64,000 nt of DNA from Agrypnia vestita (taxonomy: Eukaryota; Arthropoda; Insecta; Trichoptera; Phryganeidae): NCBI GenBank assembly GCA_016648135.1, contig JADDOH010023632.1, forward strand, positions 124,001 to 188,000, given 5' to 3'. The translations under genes were made by a program, and so were the position numbers. How positions within the stretch are numbered: the stretch's first letter is position 1; every line of letters begins with the position of its first letter. A model generated the notes under the pieces. The model had not been told where the DNA came from and made no database searches. It worked only from the letters and a program-made list of their open reading frames with translations. Positions 1 through 11,221 of the stretch are shown piece by piece.

Positions 1-18
1 ATTAGGATCCGTATCTAA

Positions 19-104
19 AGCCCGAATACAGTGTCAGTGATGTTTACACTGAAAATTATGCTTTTAAAGCTTTAAATCTTTAAGTATTGACTGTGTATTC
101 GGGC
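19..104. mobile_element. MITE, PIF/Harbinger-like family D, copy 1
   Basis: An 86-bp element has inverted ends: GCCCGAATACA at the left and TGTATTCGGGC at the right. The same ends recur at 16518-16603 and 35581-35715, which defines a family. The GGCCCG start and apparent 3-bp target duplications in some copies resemble PIF/Harbinger, but the superfamily is inferred. Non-coding and non-autonomous. Confidence 0.6.
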
Positions 105-705
105 CTTATTTCGTCGAGCATCCTAATGAAATAAACACAATGAAATTAAATCTAATATTCTGGTAGAAAGAAAGATGAACTTGTAACTTCTCACACTATA
201 CTCAATTATGGAAGAGTTTCACAGGAATTCTTATTAAGTTTACAATAATATTTCTTTTAATAAGTAAATAAATAATATTGCACGGATGTTGTTTTCAACA
301 CGCCCGCTTTATTGAGGCTCTGCTATGAGGCGAACACTAGAGTACAGTAGATTGTGTACCACCCAGGCGCTAAATTTTTTTCTTGGGAAGCATTTATGAT
401 TGACAAACTTCAGCAAAATTAAGTTAAAATGAATTACATGATATATAATTCTCTCACTAGGGTCACTGTTTAATTATAATCGTTACCTTTTACATTTAAT
501 TATAATCATCACATCAGATCACCGCCGTATAAATTGTGTAAATCTTTGTTTTTCATTCATTGTTCCCGATACAGTTCTACAATAATTTTAGACAGATTTC
601 TATATATTCCTAAATACTGAATAGTCTTCTTAAATTTCAACCTTTTTCCGACCATGACCAGGAGATCTCGAAATCATTCTCCGTAAAAAAAGTATACACG
701 TTTTT

Positions 706-791
706 ACGGGAGTTATTAGGTATGTCCAAAAAAACTTCTATATTCCACATAAGTAGAAAATAACAGTTTTTTTGGACATTAGAACTCCCGT
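706..791. repeat. Short inverted repeat, possible MITE
   Basis: The left arm ACGGGAGTT followed by GTCCAAAAAAACT is mirrored at the right by AGTTTTTTTGGAC and AACTCCCGT. The arms are about 28 bp around an AT-rich loop of about 35 bp. No second copy was seen in the window, so element status is uncertain. The transcript would fold into a hairpin. Confidence 0.5.
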
Positions 792-1359
792 GAATTTGAA
801 TAAAAATTTCTGAAAAATTGGTCTTGTAGATATCTATAAGTTCGTTAACTAGTCTAATCCACCATGTGATTTAAAATGGAAATTGTTGTATACCGATATT
901 ACAATATATCTTTTAGTTTAGTAGCGAAACATATTTCTTAATCGCTCAGCCTTCTAATGTCGTAGGCATGTCATATATCTGTTTGTATTTCTATCGCTCT
1001 CGTACTTATTTCAATTGAAATTATATTTTAACTGACCGATCTGTAATATTTTGAGGAAAGGCCGGGTTTATTGGAGGCTACATTAGTATTTTTATTGCTA
1101 TAAATTGATTTACAAAATGGATATACTTTTCATCTCTATACATACGAAAATATTTTTACCTCTACGCGAGCGTAGCGCAATGGCGCCGGCATTATGAATA
1201 TGCATTATGAATATTCCTTTAAAAACATTTAATTATTCTACTAGAGGAATGAGTGAAGTAACTGAAAAGGGGTTCTGTTTTATAAAAACGTAATGTATCG
1301 GTATTGCAACAGCGTGTTGGGTTATAACGAATTGGCGTGCACAGCACCAGAGTAACATA

Positions 1360-1525
1360 ATATTCCCGGCATGGTTTTCGTCAGACGAACTGCACAAGGG
1401 CGTGGTACTGTCCGGCGGTAGTTGCAGGGAGGAGGGGGGCAGAATGCAGGTGGGGTGGGGGTGCGGCGGTCGTCATGGCAACCGGCGGGGAAAACGGTTC
1501 ACTGGCATGCGGCGGAAAGACGGGG
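1360..1525. promoter_or_regulatory. GC-rich patch with an RFX/X-box-like half site
   Basis: The patch is strongly GC- and G-rich against an AT-rich background. It contains GTCATGGCAACC at about 1473-1484, which resembles one half of an X-box bound by RFX factors. No exon can be supported. A regulatory role is inference from composition and one motif. Confidence 0.2.
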
Positions 1526-2442
1526 ACTTGATTACCAAACCAGGTCGCTCGCATTATTTCCTTATTTCATTACAGAAATATTTTTAAAAAATCTGATAAA
1601 ATTTTAGTAAGGCGTGCATGTAACGGCTCGTATTTACTGTTTAGATTTTTATTAGACTTTCTATTTGGGGATGAGGATTACGCTTCTATGAGATTCCTCA
1701 GAGATAACTCTCGACTATTGCCGTGCATTGTCACCGTGCCTTTGTAAGCTGATTGTAAGTTTAACACCAGATAAATATGCTATCTATCTTTTTAGGTGTC
1801 GTTTGTGTTCACATATCGAGTTTCGCTGTCAAATTTAAAGTGGATATTTGTATTAGTTTATGTCTACATCTACCAATGATAAGCTGATATCTGAGTTATC
1901 TCTGCTTTTACTGTTATCTCAGCTTTTAGCATTAAAAAATGCCAACCAAGCGGCGAATAAGCGGGACCTATTTAGGGGCTTTTGCTTATAAAATCGTCGT
2001 GGGTAAGCGATGGATCTTCCCTCTGTCTGATCTCTGAGTAATCTCCGGATCGAAATTTCAAAGGTTTTCATATTACTTTCAGAAACCAATCCCATAACGA
2101 CTCATGCCGTGAACACGGGCAAAAGCCAATACTAACGTTGTGTAGTATATAGATATGTCGATGGTGTGATTTTCTTTTCTTTTTAACACTACGTGTGACT
2201 TGCATTGTCATTTAAAATTTAAGTAGTTGATGGCGTAAAAAATATGGAAAACGCAGGAGGGAAAATCTGGAGTTTCAGTTATTTTCCATTACTTTTAAGA
2301 TTTGAAGGATGTTCGCGATATATGAGGAAATATAACTCGGATGCAACGTCGATTATATAATATATTCGTTGAGCTACACGTTCACTTTTCCAGAAAATAC
2401 TGAAAGCTAGCATCCAAGTGAAATAACAGCTAATTATCCTCA

Positions 2443-2760
2443 TTGGTAAGTGATCGGAATATTCAAATTAAATTTTTTTCACCGCAGATTCCACGGTGCA
2501 TGAAGTTCTTGGAGCTCTTTCAAGAGGGCGATAAATTCAGAAATGCCATACAAATTAATCGAATTATCAGCGCTGAAATTCCATATATCAATGGAAGCCG
2601 GCGCGTTTATAAAATTGCCTCAAAATGCACGATACATGGACCATACGATTTCGATATTCCAGGGCTCCATGCATGGCTGATGGAACTTGTTAATGTCTCC
2701 GAAGTAATTTTGTGAAGAGACTGTGCGTAATATCGAAGCAACGACAACAATCCATTTTAA
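2443..2760 (+). pseudogene. Helitron replicase/helicase fragment (Helitron_like_N region)
   Basis: The open frame at 2443-2715 contains RIISAEIP followed about 18 residues later by KCTIHGPYDFD. This matches the spacing and sense of the conserved block ahead of the MIHGPCG motif in the Helitron_like_N domain of Helitron Rep/helicase proteins. The usual following block (CMxDGxCSKxFP) is found only by changing frame at about 2672, where MADGTC is readable, so the gene is frameshifted. A full Rep/helicase has well over 1000 residues and only about 80 are left here. It ends where the LINE fragment begins near 2760. The family assignment is by remembered motif, not a search. Confidence 0.5.
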
Positions 2761-2761
2761 T

Positions 2762-3505
2762 AATCCCTATAACTAGACATCTTCCCTCTGATGCAGCCCG
2801 TTTACTCATTAATGCATTTGTTGTATCACGTGTGGACTACTGCAATGGTATCTAGGCTGGCCTACCGATGTTTCAGCTCGATAGACTACAATCTGTTCTA
2901 AACGTTGCAGCACGGATCATATATGGAACGTCAAAATTCTCGCACATAACATCCCTTCTGCGAGAATTGCACTGGCTTCGTTTTCCTGAAAGAGTAGAGT
3001 TCAAACTGTGTTGGTTGATGTACAAGGCAACTCATAACATGGCGCCTCTGTATCTTCAGGAGCTCTGTATTCCAGACAACATAAATGGGAGACGTCAAAC
3101 TCTTAGGTCAGCGTCTACTTCAGCGGTGGGAAGGATTGTGGAACCGGCAAGTCAGTTCCAGAAAACTAGGTTCAGCGAACGGGCATTTGCGGTGGCGGGC
3201 CCCAAAGCGTGGAACTCTTTGCCCTCCCTGATAAGAAACACGGATTCAGAGACTTTATTTAAGAAAAGACTTAAAACGCACTTGTTTACAAAATCTTTCC
3301 CAGAACCTTTTTAATATTGTTGTTTTTTACGTTGTTTTTTTTTTACTATTTTATGTTTTGAACTGTTTTTCTTTCTCTTTTCTTTTTCATTTTGTGATTC
3401 TATGATTTTAGTATGTAAGAGTTTTTTGTGTGTAAAGCGCCCTTGAGGTGAAATTTTCACAAAAATGGCGTTATATAAATAATCCAATATTATTATTATT
3501 ATTAT
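2762..3505 (+). pseudogene. L2/CR1-type LINE, 3' end of reverse transcriptase ORF
   Basis: The frame at 2868-3314 encodes the C-terminal RT thumb/tail typical of L2/CR1 LINEs: RLQSVLNVAARIIYG, an LLRELHWL block, a CWLMYKATHNMAPLYL block, and a closing AVAGPKAWNSLP. The same frame reads upstream from about 2775 (SHLPSDAARLLINAFVVSRVDYCNG) through one in-frame TAG at about 2851. The 3' end is a GCGTTATATAAATAA-type tail running into a (TTA)n microsatellite near 3489-3505, which is usual for this clade. The element is strongly 5'-truncated and dead. Confidence 0.85.
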
Positions 3506-4765
3506 AACTCATATTACATCAATGAACAGCAACAGTGTTTGAATTTCAGTACATCTTTTTTTCTCTTATTGTCTATTGGATTGCAATTGACTTATTAATT
3601 TGTTTATTTAGTATTTAACACATGTAATAATAAACAATTTGGGTTGGACTATTCCTGTCTCACTAGAAGAATCTGTGTTGAGACAGGCATAGTTTACAAA
3701 TTAGATGTACAATTTACAGATGTGTAGTACAAAAAGTTAGTTATTATCTCCTTAATTTTGTTAGGTTACTGCCACTTTAATAAAAAGTGGAAGAACAGTC
3801 CATGACAGTTTCTAGAATTTCTATAGATAGACACTCTATTTTCAGCAGTACATTCTTATTAACTGGAAGAAGAAATGTTTAGGTGAGGTATGCTCGTTAT
3901 CATTGATGAAATCTCAATATTGATAAATTATTAATGGTAAAGTAATTTAAGTAAGGGGAATATTTCGAGCAAATGTTATGTATTCTTTCCAGCCCCGGGA
4001 AAAGAAACTGATCAATGTCCACGACTTTCAAATTTCTTCCCGGATTCCGGCTGGAATCCACCAATTCTTTTATCGTACGAAACGAGTAATTAAAACACGA
4101 AATGAATCTATAATTCAAGCAAGAAAGAGGAAACGTCTTCGAAAAAATAGAGGTCAAAAAGAGGAATAAAAATTTTTAAATTACAGACACAAACGCTTTG
4201 AAAAATATTACGAAAATGCCCTCCTTTTTCTAAGAACTTTCCCTTTTATACTCTTCGAGATTTATTTTGCCAAACAAAATATAAAATTACAATATAATAT
4301 GTAAGTTCCAAATATTTTTTCATTCAAAATTTTCAATATTTAAACTATAAATTGTCGAGTTCTTACTCGCATAAAATAATAAACAAAGCACACCATTTTT
4401 ATTTAATCAATAAACAAATATGTACATAATATGAAACAATTTCAATTTTTAAGACATTTTAATTATACACTGCTTTGCCAAATCATTCGATAAATATTTT
4501 GGAGGAAACATTATGAGTTGAGCACGGATCGAGAGTGGATATTATCGAGAGTCATCGATCCTTGCCTTGTGCCATTTCATCTGTGCAAGGCCAGTATTTT
4601 TCTTTAGGTCGTCATCTTACTACAGTTGTAGGTGACTTCTTCTATTGTATAGTCATGGAAGGTATCTTCTGTCTGCCTCGTAAATGTAAAAATTTTCAAT
4701 ACTATTGGCCTACTATATTCCAATACCAGTGGTTTCTAAAAATAAGATGCTAAAATTTACAAAAA
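3506..4765. other. No recognised gene
   Basis: AT-rich DNA. Frames of 85 codons (3900-4157, minus) and 63 codons (3978-4169, plus) overlap each other on opposite strands and carry no known motif. They are probably chance frames. Confidence 0.4.
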
Positions 4766-4769
4766 TTTT

Positions 4770-5215
4770 CTTATAATCCTTGGACCTTTCCTTTTTACGT
4801 TATTCATTAATGATGTTTCTAAGTGCTTTCAATTTGCTTCATTCTTACTCTTTGCTGACGACATAAAACTTTATTCAAAAATCTCCAGTTTCGTAAATTT
4901 TAAGATTCGACAGATTTTAAGATTATTGTATCATAAATAAACTATTTCTAGGCTAATGCAAATCAATCAGTTTTACAAAAAATCGTCATAAATATGTTCA
5001 CCAGTACAATGTCGGTGGCAACGAGCTTCGATCCGTTGATACAATAAAAGACCTAGGTTTTATCTTTGACACCGATCTTCGCTTCCATATACACATAGAA
5101 AACATAATTATAATTATTAAAGCTTTAAACATTACAGGATTTATACTTCCTCTCACCAGAAATTTCAAAAATTCTAAAACTTACATGCACCTGTATCAAA
5201 CTTTTAGGTATGTAT
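4770..5215 (+). pseudogene. LINE reverse transcriptase fragment with FADD motif (Jockey/I-type)
   Basis: From about 4775 one frame reads LGPFLFTLFINDVSKC and then LLFADDIKLYS. The latter is the RT palm motif with the catalytic Asp pair (FADD, a variant of YADD). Further on, after stops and a shift, ELRSVDTIKDLGFIFDTDL and ITGFILPLTRNF are readable (about 5022-5170). This corresponds to the thumb-proximal region of Jockey/I/R1-group LINEs. Several stops and frameshifts show an old fragment. The LINE ends at 54.1 and 56.1 kb could belong to related families. Confidence 0.7.
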
Positions 5216-5798
5216 TACTTCAAAATTATTTTTATGTGAAATATGCTAGGATAAAAGTTAATAAGTTAATTACTATTTATTTACACTCTCATACATATAT
5301 ACATTTCCTTTTCTTATATCTGTTAATATTTCCAAAAAAATAAATAAAAAATGAAGAATTACTGAAAACCGTATCTAATAAACAGCATTTATGATCAAAA
5401 TTAAAATGAATTTCTTGCTAATAAAGTGGTGAATGGTATTCGTCCCAACGGATAGTTTGCAAACGAACTAATGACTTTAAAAGAATTTTTATTTACAGTT
5501 ATTTTCTAGTCGCGGTCCTTTAATTTTTCCGAATACGTACTTTATGTTTACGCTTATAAAGCTCCTGGTGAGGAGTGTGTCGACCTCTAGCGGCGCCGGC
5601 GTCCCGGCGGCGGCGCTGCAATGTCAGGTGCACGTCTCCCCCCCCCAGCCGAGTATAGGCTCCGGGGTGAGAGGCGTTCCGCACGGAGAGACATCTATTG
5701 CCAAATTTTGTTTTCTCGTATTCGACCTACATTAGCGAGAGAGCTTAACAACAGAATAATACAACAATTGCATCAACAGCCTTAATAAACAAATATTA
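5216..5798. other. AT-rich stretch with a GC-rich patch at 5565-5690
   Basis: The first 350 bases hold nothing recognisable. The patch at 5565-5690 is GC-rich (GGCGCCGGCG, GGCGGCGGCG and a run of C) and ends abruptly next to the MITE at 5801. A 63-codon frame crosses it but has no motif. Confidence 0.3.
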
Positions 5799-5800
5799 TA

Positions 5801-6171
5801 CAGGGTGCACCAGAGCTAGCAGTAGAAACTTTGAAATTGAGAAATTCTTTCGCTTTAATACAAGTCGAATAAAATGATAAAAACCTTGCAAACAACAAAA
5901 AATGAAAAAAGTTTATTTTTACAAGGTTTTTATCATTTTATTTAAGTTGTATTGAAGCAAATGAATTTTTCACAATCGATATAAGTTACTGTAATGATAG
6001 TTCAACTTTTTGCAAAAAATAAGTCGGAAATACTGAAAAAAAATGCAAAATTTGATATCGCATATCTCCATAACTATTGATGTTAGGTCATGGTTGCTTG
6101 AACATTTTAGACTCATGACATAGGCAGTAATCTACCGGCGAAGTTTCTGCTGCTAGCTCTGGTACACCCTG
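5801..6171. mobile_element. Palindromic TA-flanked MITE, family P, copy 1
   Basis: The ends are CAGGGTGCACCAGAGCTAGC and its near-complement GCTAGCTCTGGTACACCCTG, each flanked by TA, as in Tc1/mariner-type insertion. The centre is a hairpin around GATAAAAACCTTG/CAAGGTTTTTATC. Copy 2 at 21758-22284 is longer and almost fully symmetric, so this copy has lost part of its left arm. Non-coding. Superfamily assignment rests on the TA duplications only. Confidence 0.8.
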
Positions 6172-6189
6172 TATACATCCTCCCATATA

Positions 6190-6350
6190 GGTCAACCGCC
6201 GAGAGGTTTTGTACGAGTATGACTGGTGAAAAAAGAATTCTTAATATATATATTTCACTCTCATTTGCACTAACATTGGCTCCGTATAAAAGAAGAAGAC
6301 AAATGGCAAGACAATAAAGTGGGTCGAACCAAAGCTCTCAGCGGTTGACC
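6190..6350. mobile_element. 161-bp MITE with 24-bp terminal inverted repeats
   Basis: The left end GGTCAACCGCCGAGAGGTTT is mirrored by the right end, which on the minus strand reads GGTCAACCGCTGAGAGCTTT. TA lies on both sides (6188-6189 and 6351-6352). The internal sequence is AT-rich and non-coding. No second copy was seen in the window. Confidence 0.65.
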
Positions 6351-8500
6351 TACACCCATTAATTATTATATTTCTTAAATCTACATCACATTGTTATTTG
6401 ACGTTAAAATAATAACATTAATGATAAGTAGTTAAATGATAATATAAATAAAATAGAGTAAACAGAATACAAGTCACATAAATATTTTACAATTTTCAAA
6501 CTCACATATGCTAACCTGTTCGTGTGAAAGCACAAGCGGTCTTTCTAATCTCTACGCGAGTATACGTACATCACAGAATAACAAGCACATCATAAGAAAT
6601 TAGTACTTGCGAGACAGCAATAGTGTATATAATATAATCCTCTTCTCTTCTCTTGTAGATCTTCTCATATGCCCTACTGGTCAAAAACCTTTTGGTCATG
6701 GAAGTCCAGGGAAATGACGCTGTAAATGTCTTCACAAGCCTAGCCAAGTATTAATCCAGCTAAATATTCTACCTCAAATGTATTTTCAAGTCTTGTTTTA
6801 TCAGAGTTTAAGTTTTGAAAGCGTAGATGAGTAAAGGCTAATGTAGTGTATAAAATGACGTAAAAAATCGAAATAGTAATTATTAGCGGATGTATATAAT
6901 AGTATAAGATTTTTTTGCAAGTTGTTATCTTTTAAATTTGTTTTCACGTTAGTTCTTAATAAGTTGTTCATCTTCTATATATTTATTTTTCGAATCTTCT
7001 TAGTTTTCACAACCACTCAGAATCTTCTGGTTTATGTCTTCTGGGATATTATGCCTTGTTTTTACGACCTTTCTGGCTGATATTTCAGATCCCATTGCAG
7101 GGTCCATCATTAGGGCTGATTTATTTTTTGTTTTGTTTTTGTGATTTTTGATTTTTTGAAGGGACTATTTGCCCTGAAACATGTTAATATTTCAAAAAAT
7201 GATTAGTTAAATATAAAGTGTTTTCATGTTTATTATATATATAATTTATAATTATAACTTTATCGCGATATGATTGGCTGCTGAATAAAAACCGTGGCCA
7301 TGATATAAATTGTCAGCAAGAAATAATCTGTAACAATTCCAAACGTAACTAGATATGCTTTTTATGCTATTTAACTTTATTAACTTTTCTTAATAAAAAT
7401 TAGAATCAAAATAAACACTGTAATGTTAAATTTGTTCGATAAATATGTAAATACATAATTTGATAAATGTCTAATGCACGTAACGAATGATATATTTTAT
7501 CAAAACTGTGCCATGATAAATAACTTTTGTATATAGTATTTCCTAGAATATTGTTGCGTTAAATAAATTATCATTCAACGATAAACCATCTTATTGCATT
7601 GTAAACAAAATACAAATTGTATGTAAGATTTCAATTTGTAAATCTATATTGAGCTAACTTACCATCATGCCGGTTCACCGAGAGGGTAAGCAGAGAGGAT
7701 GTATGCTTCCACTCCCGGCATAACCCTCTTCTTAACCGTCTTCTCATGCTTATCGACTTATATCAGAACCCTTGTCTTGTATATGGTTTATCTAATGAAT
7801 TTTACAGACCCTCCCCGTTACAACACTTGTCTCATATTTCTTTCCACTTTGCGTTATACATATGCCCAAACTATTTGCATTGACACGCACTGACAAGTCT
7901 ATCGACTACTACACTACAAACTGCTACATGTACACACGCTCTTTTATTTTTTTTCACACCACTATACATAGATTTGCATGCAATAGCGAATTTCTACTCA
8001 CTGTTCTACAGCTCACTAGACTCAATATACCCAGCATGCTTAGCACTCGGTATACTTTCAACATTCTTCTTCCAATTCTAGGCTTTATTGTTGGAAATAG
8101 AATTAAAATGTGTAGTAGTTTGCTTCGAATGACGAATTTCTACTGGCGATAATTTTAAAAATAAAAATAATTTATTGGACTATGCCCGTGCTGAGGCCAA
8201 TATTTCACACCATTCATAACGTAAAGGGTAGTTAAAAATATTATAATTATTATAAAAATATAAATTGCGCCCTTTAAATCATCACATAAATTAATTATCC
8301 AAAAAAATTCTATATATATGAAAATAAATCGTATATATTTATTTGAAAATACTAGTTCTTGGAAGTAGAAAATTTAATTATTGAACTTACTCAACACTGT
8401 TGAAATTATAATTTTTGTTAGTTAATTTGTTTGTACATTATATGTAGTTAGGGAAAAACTTGTTAGACTGTCGATTTCATACTAAAGTTACATTAATTCA
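6351..8500. other. AT-rich stretch without a recognised gene
   Basis: Long AT-rich DNA. Frames at 7699-7893 and 7862-8152 overlap and have no domain. At about 7140-7240 the text GAAGGGACTATTTGCCCTGAAACATG resembles the terminal repeat of Penelope-like elements (compare 50950-50990 minus strand), but no coding remnant is attached. Confidence 0.35.
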
Positions 8501-8505
8501 TTAAT

Positions 8506-9005
8506 TTGGATCATTATCATCACTCTTGGCACTACAATCCTTGGCGGGTCTTGGCCTCCTCAAGAGTCTTCCTCCACTCATCTCGGTTTAGTGCCAGCTC
8601 TCTCCAGTTCCGAAGCTCCAAGGCAGAAATGTCTTTGAAGACGTTGTCACTCCATCTTGATTTTGGCCTTCCTGCGCTCCTTCGCCCTACTGGCCTTGAG
8701 TTTGATGGGACTTTGATGACCCAGCCACCGAAGTCTTCCCAGTTTTTTAAATTTTGTTACGTTTAGCTCCTTAAAAAGAGTATAGAGCTCATTGTTGTAA
8801 CGTCTGCACCTAAGTCCATTTTCTAGAACCGGTCCGACTTGAAATTAATATTTAAAATTTTTCAAAAACGTTCAGTGCTCGCTCATTCCTCTTAGTTAGT
8901 ACCCACGTCTCAGCTGCGTACTTGAGCACTGGCCGAATAAGCGTTTTGTACACTAATATCTTGGTGTTTCTGGACAGCAGTTTGGATTTCATCTGCTTTG
9001 CGAAA
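8506..9005 (-). pseudogene. RTE-like LINE, 3' end of endonuclease-RT ORF
   Basis: Read on the minus strand, the region near 8990 encodes MKSKLLSRNTKILVYKTLIR and PVLKYAAETWVLTKRNE, the conserved RT tail. After about 250 degraded bases, GRRPVGRPRSRWSDNVFKD and LRNWRELALNRDEWRKTLEE are readable. The GRPRxRWxD block is the C-terminal mark of RTE-type and related endonuclease-RT elements. The 3' end is a GATGATAATGATCC-like tail near 8506. Frames shift several times. A shorter end of the same family is at 60050-60165. Confidence 0.8.
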
Positions 9006-9590
9006 AAAACAGCGATTTGCGCTCGCTGTGCGCTTCTGATTTGTTTTTATTCATTTATTTATTCGGAGTACCATTAACTTGGTTCCTTGAGTCATTTTTA
9101 ATTTTTTTTTGCAATGAAACCCTTTAAGGATATATTATCAAAGAGAGACCATCGTCGGCTTCCACTTCACTTGCCACGTATTGAAGCAACACCACCTGAT
9201 TGAAACGGACGTGTTAGATTCGTTATTTATGAGATCATTTTTTTATTATAAAAATGTTTTAAATAAAAATGCACATGTCGATAGATTGAAACGTTACAAA
9301 TCGACAATGCATCCAATTCCTTATCGATAAGTGTTATCACAATATTATCCTTATCCGTTCATATTTTGGAGTGTGACCTTGGCCCTGGATAGATAACAAA
9401 AATTATGTATTTTTTAACATTCAGAACACCGCGATAAGAGTTCTGTTCCTACGAGATAAAAACTAGTCGGTTTTTTCCTTGTATGAATAACAATGACATA
9501 TAGACTCATTTCATAGATAGAATTTTGTCCAAAAAACAAAGAATTTCTATATGCGATAAATATTAATATTATACTTCACAAATAATATAA
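9006..9590. other. AT-rich stretch without a recognised feature
   Basis: No open frame above 60 codons and no repeat shared with the rest of the window was seen. Confidence 0.4.
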
Positions 9591-9599
9591 GTGAGCAAT

Positions 9600-10240
9600 G
9601 GCGGAGAATATTACACATAAATAACATTTCGGACAAAGTGACTAAAAGTTTAGCAGGTAACATTAAAGACGCGTTTTTTACTAGTAATACCTTAGGCAAA
9701 CTTATAATAAATTCCAAAGACAAAGTCGACCCGCTAAATCATTCCGGTATTTATAAACTAAATTATTATGACTGTTCGGCTTCTTATATAGGTAGAACGG
9801 CACGTAATTTTAATGTTAGAGTAAAGGAACACATTAGATGTCTCAATAACAATACCTTTTCCGGATTCGCGAACCACCTTTTGGAAACAGGCCACACGTT
9901 TAAAAAAGAAAATGGTATCGAGATTCTACACGTAAATAATAGGGACCTTAAAATATAAAAATACTAGAAATAAAAAAATGCCTGAACACGAAAGCCAATA
10001 TAATTAACAACCAGATAAATTTTATGAATAGTCCGTTACTTGACATATTCCCCATTCGGGGTCTACTTCTCAATTATCTCACCATAGCTGTAGCCATGCC
10101 CCCGTTCAAAAATTGATTTGTTTGCTAGAATAGATAATGGATAGTTGTTTGCGTGCGTCCTGATGAAGGTACGATACTAATCATTTTACAGAAAATTAGT
10201 CATAAATATAAAAAAAAAAACTGTCGACACTTCTCCCAAA
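9600..10240 (+). pseudogene. Penelope-like element, GIY-YIG endonuclease end and 3' UTR
   Basis: The frame at 9638-9958 (106 codons) is the C-terminal GIY-YIG endonuclease domain of a Penelope-like retroelement. GIY is at residues 37-39, YIG at 50-52, the following Arg of RTARNF at 56 and KEH at 63-65, then FANHLLETGH. After a small shift the usual tail reads on (LEIKKCLNTKANIINNQ, NSPLLDIFP) to about 10065. The 3' part CCCGTTCAAAAATTGATTTG, followed by CGTCCTGATGAAGG, matches the minus-strand copy at 49990-50120, so the family has at least two copies here. The reverse transcriptase is missing. Confidence 0.85.
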
Positions 10241-10804
10241 GTGTGAAGAATATTTTTTATTTAAAATTTAAGCGATCGCGTCATCTTTCATTTTGCTGTG
10301 AAGTTAGTTACATTTCGCGTATGCTTGTGTAAGTTGGCTAATTGTTTTGTTTACTCTCAGTGTAAATTGGAAATTCTACTGTATTTTGCATTGATTTGTG
10401 ATAATTCAGTCACAAAATGACTGGTAAGGTCAAAAGAAAAAAACTCAAAACCAAGACCTGATAGAGTATAGGAATAAGGAATTGCGGATAAAAATGAATT
10501 GCAGCTAAAAGAACTGGATGAAAACGAAGAACCCCTCAAAAACTTTCTGCTGAAAGAAATGGCATCAGCTTTTTGTTTAATGAGCCAATTAAAAAATTGA
10601 AAAAATGGACTCAAGACAACTATAGAAATTCATTCATCCATCACAGATCATTCATCAAGCACTTGCCTGTTATAGTAAAATTTATAACGAAAAGAAACAA
10701 CAAATTGTCCACAAAAATTGGACTTGTTTATTAAAACCAAAGACACTACTACTACACTAGCTGATAGATCTTAAGAGTCAATAATGAGCACAGATGATGA
10801 CGTT
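10241..10804. other. AT-rich stretch without a recognised gene
   Basis: The first 30 bases (AAAGTGTGAAGAATATTTT) resemble the outer part of the palindromic MITE family P. An 85-codon minus-strand frame at 10357-10614 is serine- and phenylalanine-rich and has no known motif. It is probably a chance frame. Confidence 0.35.
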
Positions 10805-11035
10805 AATCTACCCGCCAAGTTTTCTCCACAACCAGCCACAACCACTCACCGGTGGTTATGGTAGTGGACAGCCTTTGGTGTCACATTGAAAATATGTGAG
10901 TTTGGTGGGGGTGGCCGTACGTGGGTGGGAGTGGGTGACGAAAATATGCTTTCTAGCACATTGTTTTGTTATGGGAAGGCCGCAAATGCTTTAGATCGTT
11001 TCAAAATAGGGGAGCCGACTGCGTCGGTGAGTCTA

Positions 11036-11104
11036 GAAGGTTCCGGAAAAATCTGCTCTAGAAAGTTCTGGAAGGAGAAGGTTCTAGAAAATTCACGAAA
11101 GTTC
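11036..11104. promoter_or_regulatory. Heat-shock-element array 1 in Helitron H1
   Basis: GAA and TTC units alternate in 5-bp phase. GAA is at 11036, TTC at 11041 and GAA at 11046. A second set has GAA at 11061, TTC at 11066 and GAA at 11071. A run of six follows, starting at 11077, 11082, 11087, 11092, 11097 and 11102. The heat-shock-factor consensus is nGAAnnTTCn repeats, and three units normally suffice for a trimer. Binding is inferred from the motif only. Confidence 0.65.
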
Positions 11105-11147
11105 TATAAGGTTCTAAACTGAGTGGCGGAGTGTGTCGGTGTGTCTA

Positions 11148-11221
11148 GAAGGTTCCTGTACATTCGATAAATTTCTCGAAAGTTCTGGAAGGAGAATGTT
11201 CTAGAAGGTTCGCGAAAGTTC
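11148..11221. promoter_or_regulatory. Heat-shock-element array 2 in Helitron H1
   Basis: GAA at 11148 and TTC at 11153 form one pair. TTC 11173, GAA 11178, TTC 11183 and GAA 11188 form a phased set of four. GAA 11194, TTC 11199, GAA 11204, TTC 11209, GAA 11214 and TTC 11219 form an uninterrupted set of six. The spacing is exactly 5 bp within each set. Confidence 0.65.

Larger units (their letters stand above)
105..2440. other. AT-rich stretch without a recognised gene
   Basis: Only short chance frames are present. Two local structures stand out and are listed separately: an inverted repeat at 706-791 and a GC-rich patch at 1360-1525. The two overlapping 61-codon frames near 1402-1607 sit in the GC-rich patch and show no recognisable domain. 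Confidence 0.5.

Noticed and set aside
2446..2487. 42-base GTAAGT..CAG segment as an intron
   Set aside because: Shorter than usual functional insect introns, and the sequence before it shows no coding continuity with the Helitron fragment.
5801..6171. Pair of LTRs from the repeated CAGGGTG ends
   Set aside because: The ends are inverted, not direct, and are flanked by TA, so it is a DNA element.
10886..11122. 78-codon frame as a Helitron-encoded protein
   Set aside because: The same region is deleted or frame-disrupted in the other two copies, and the residues are produced by the GAA/TTC array.
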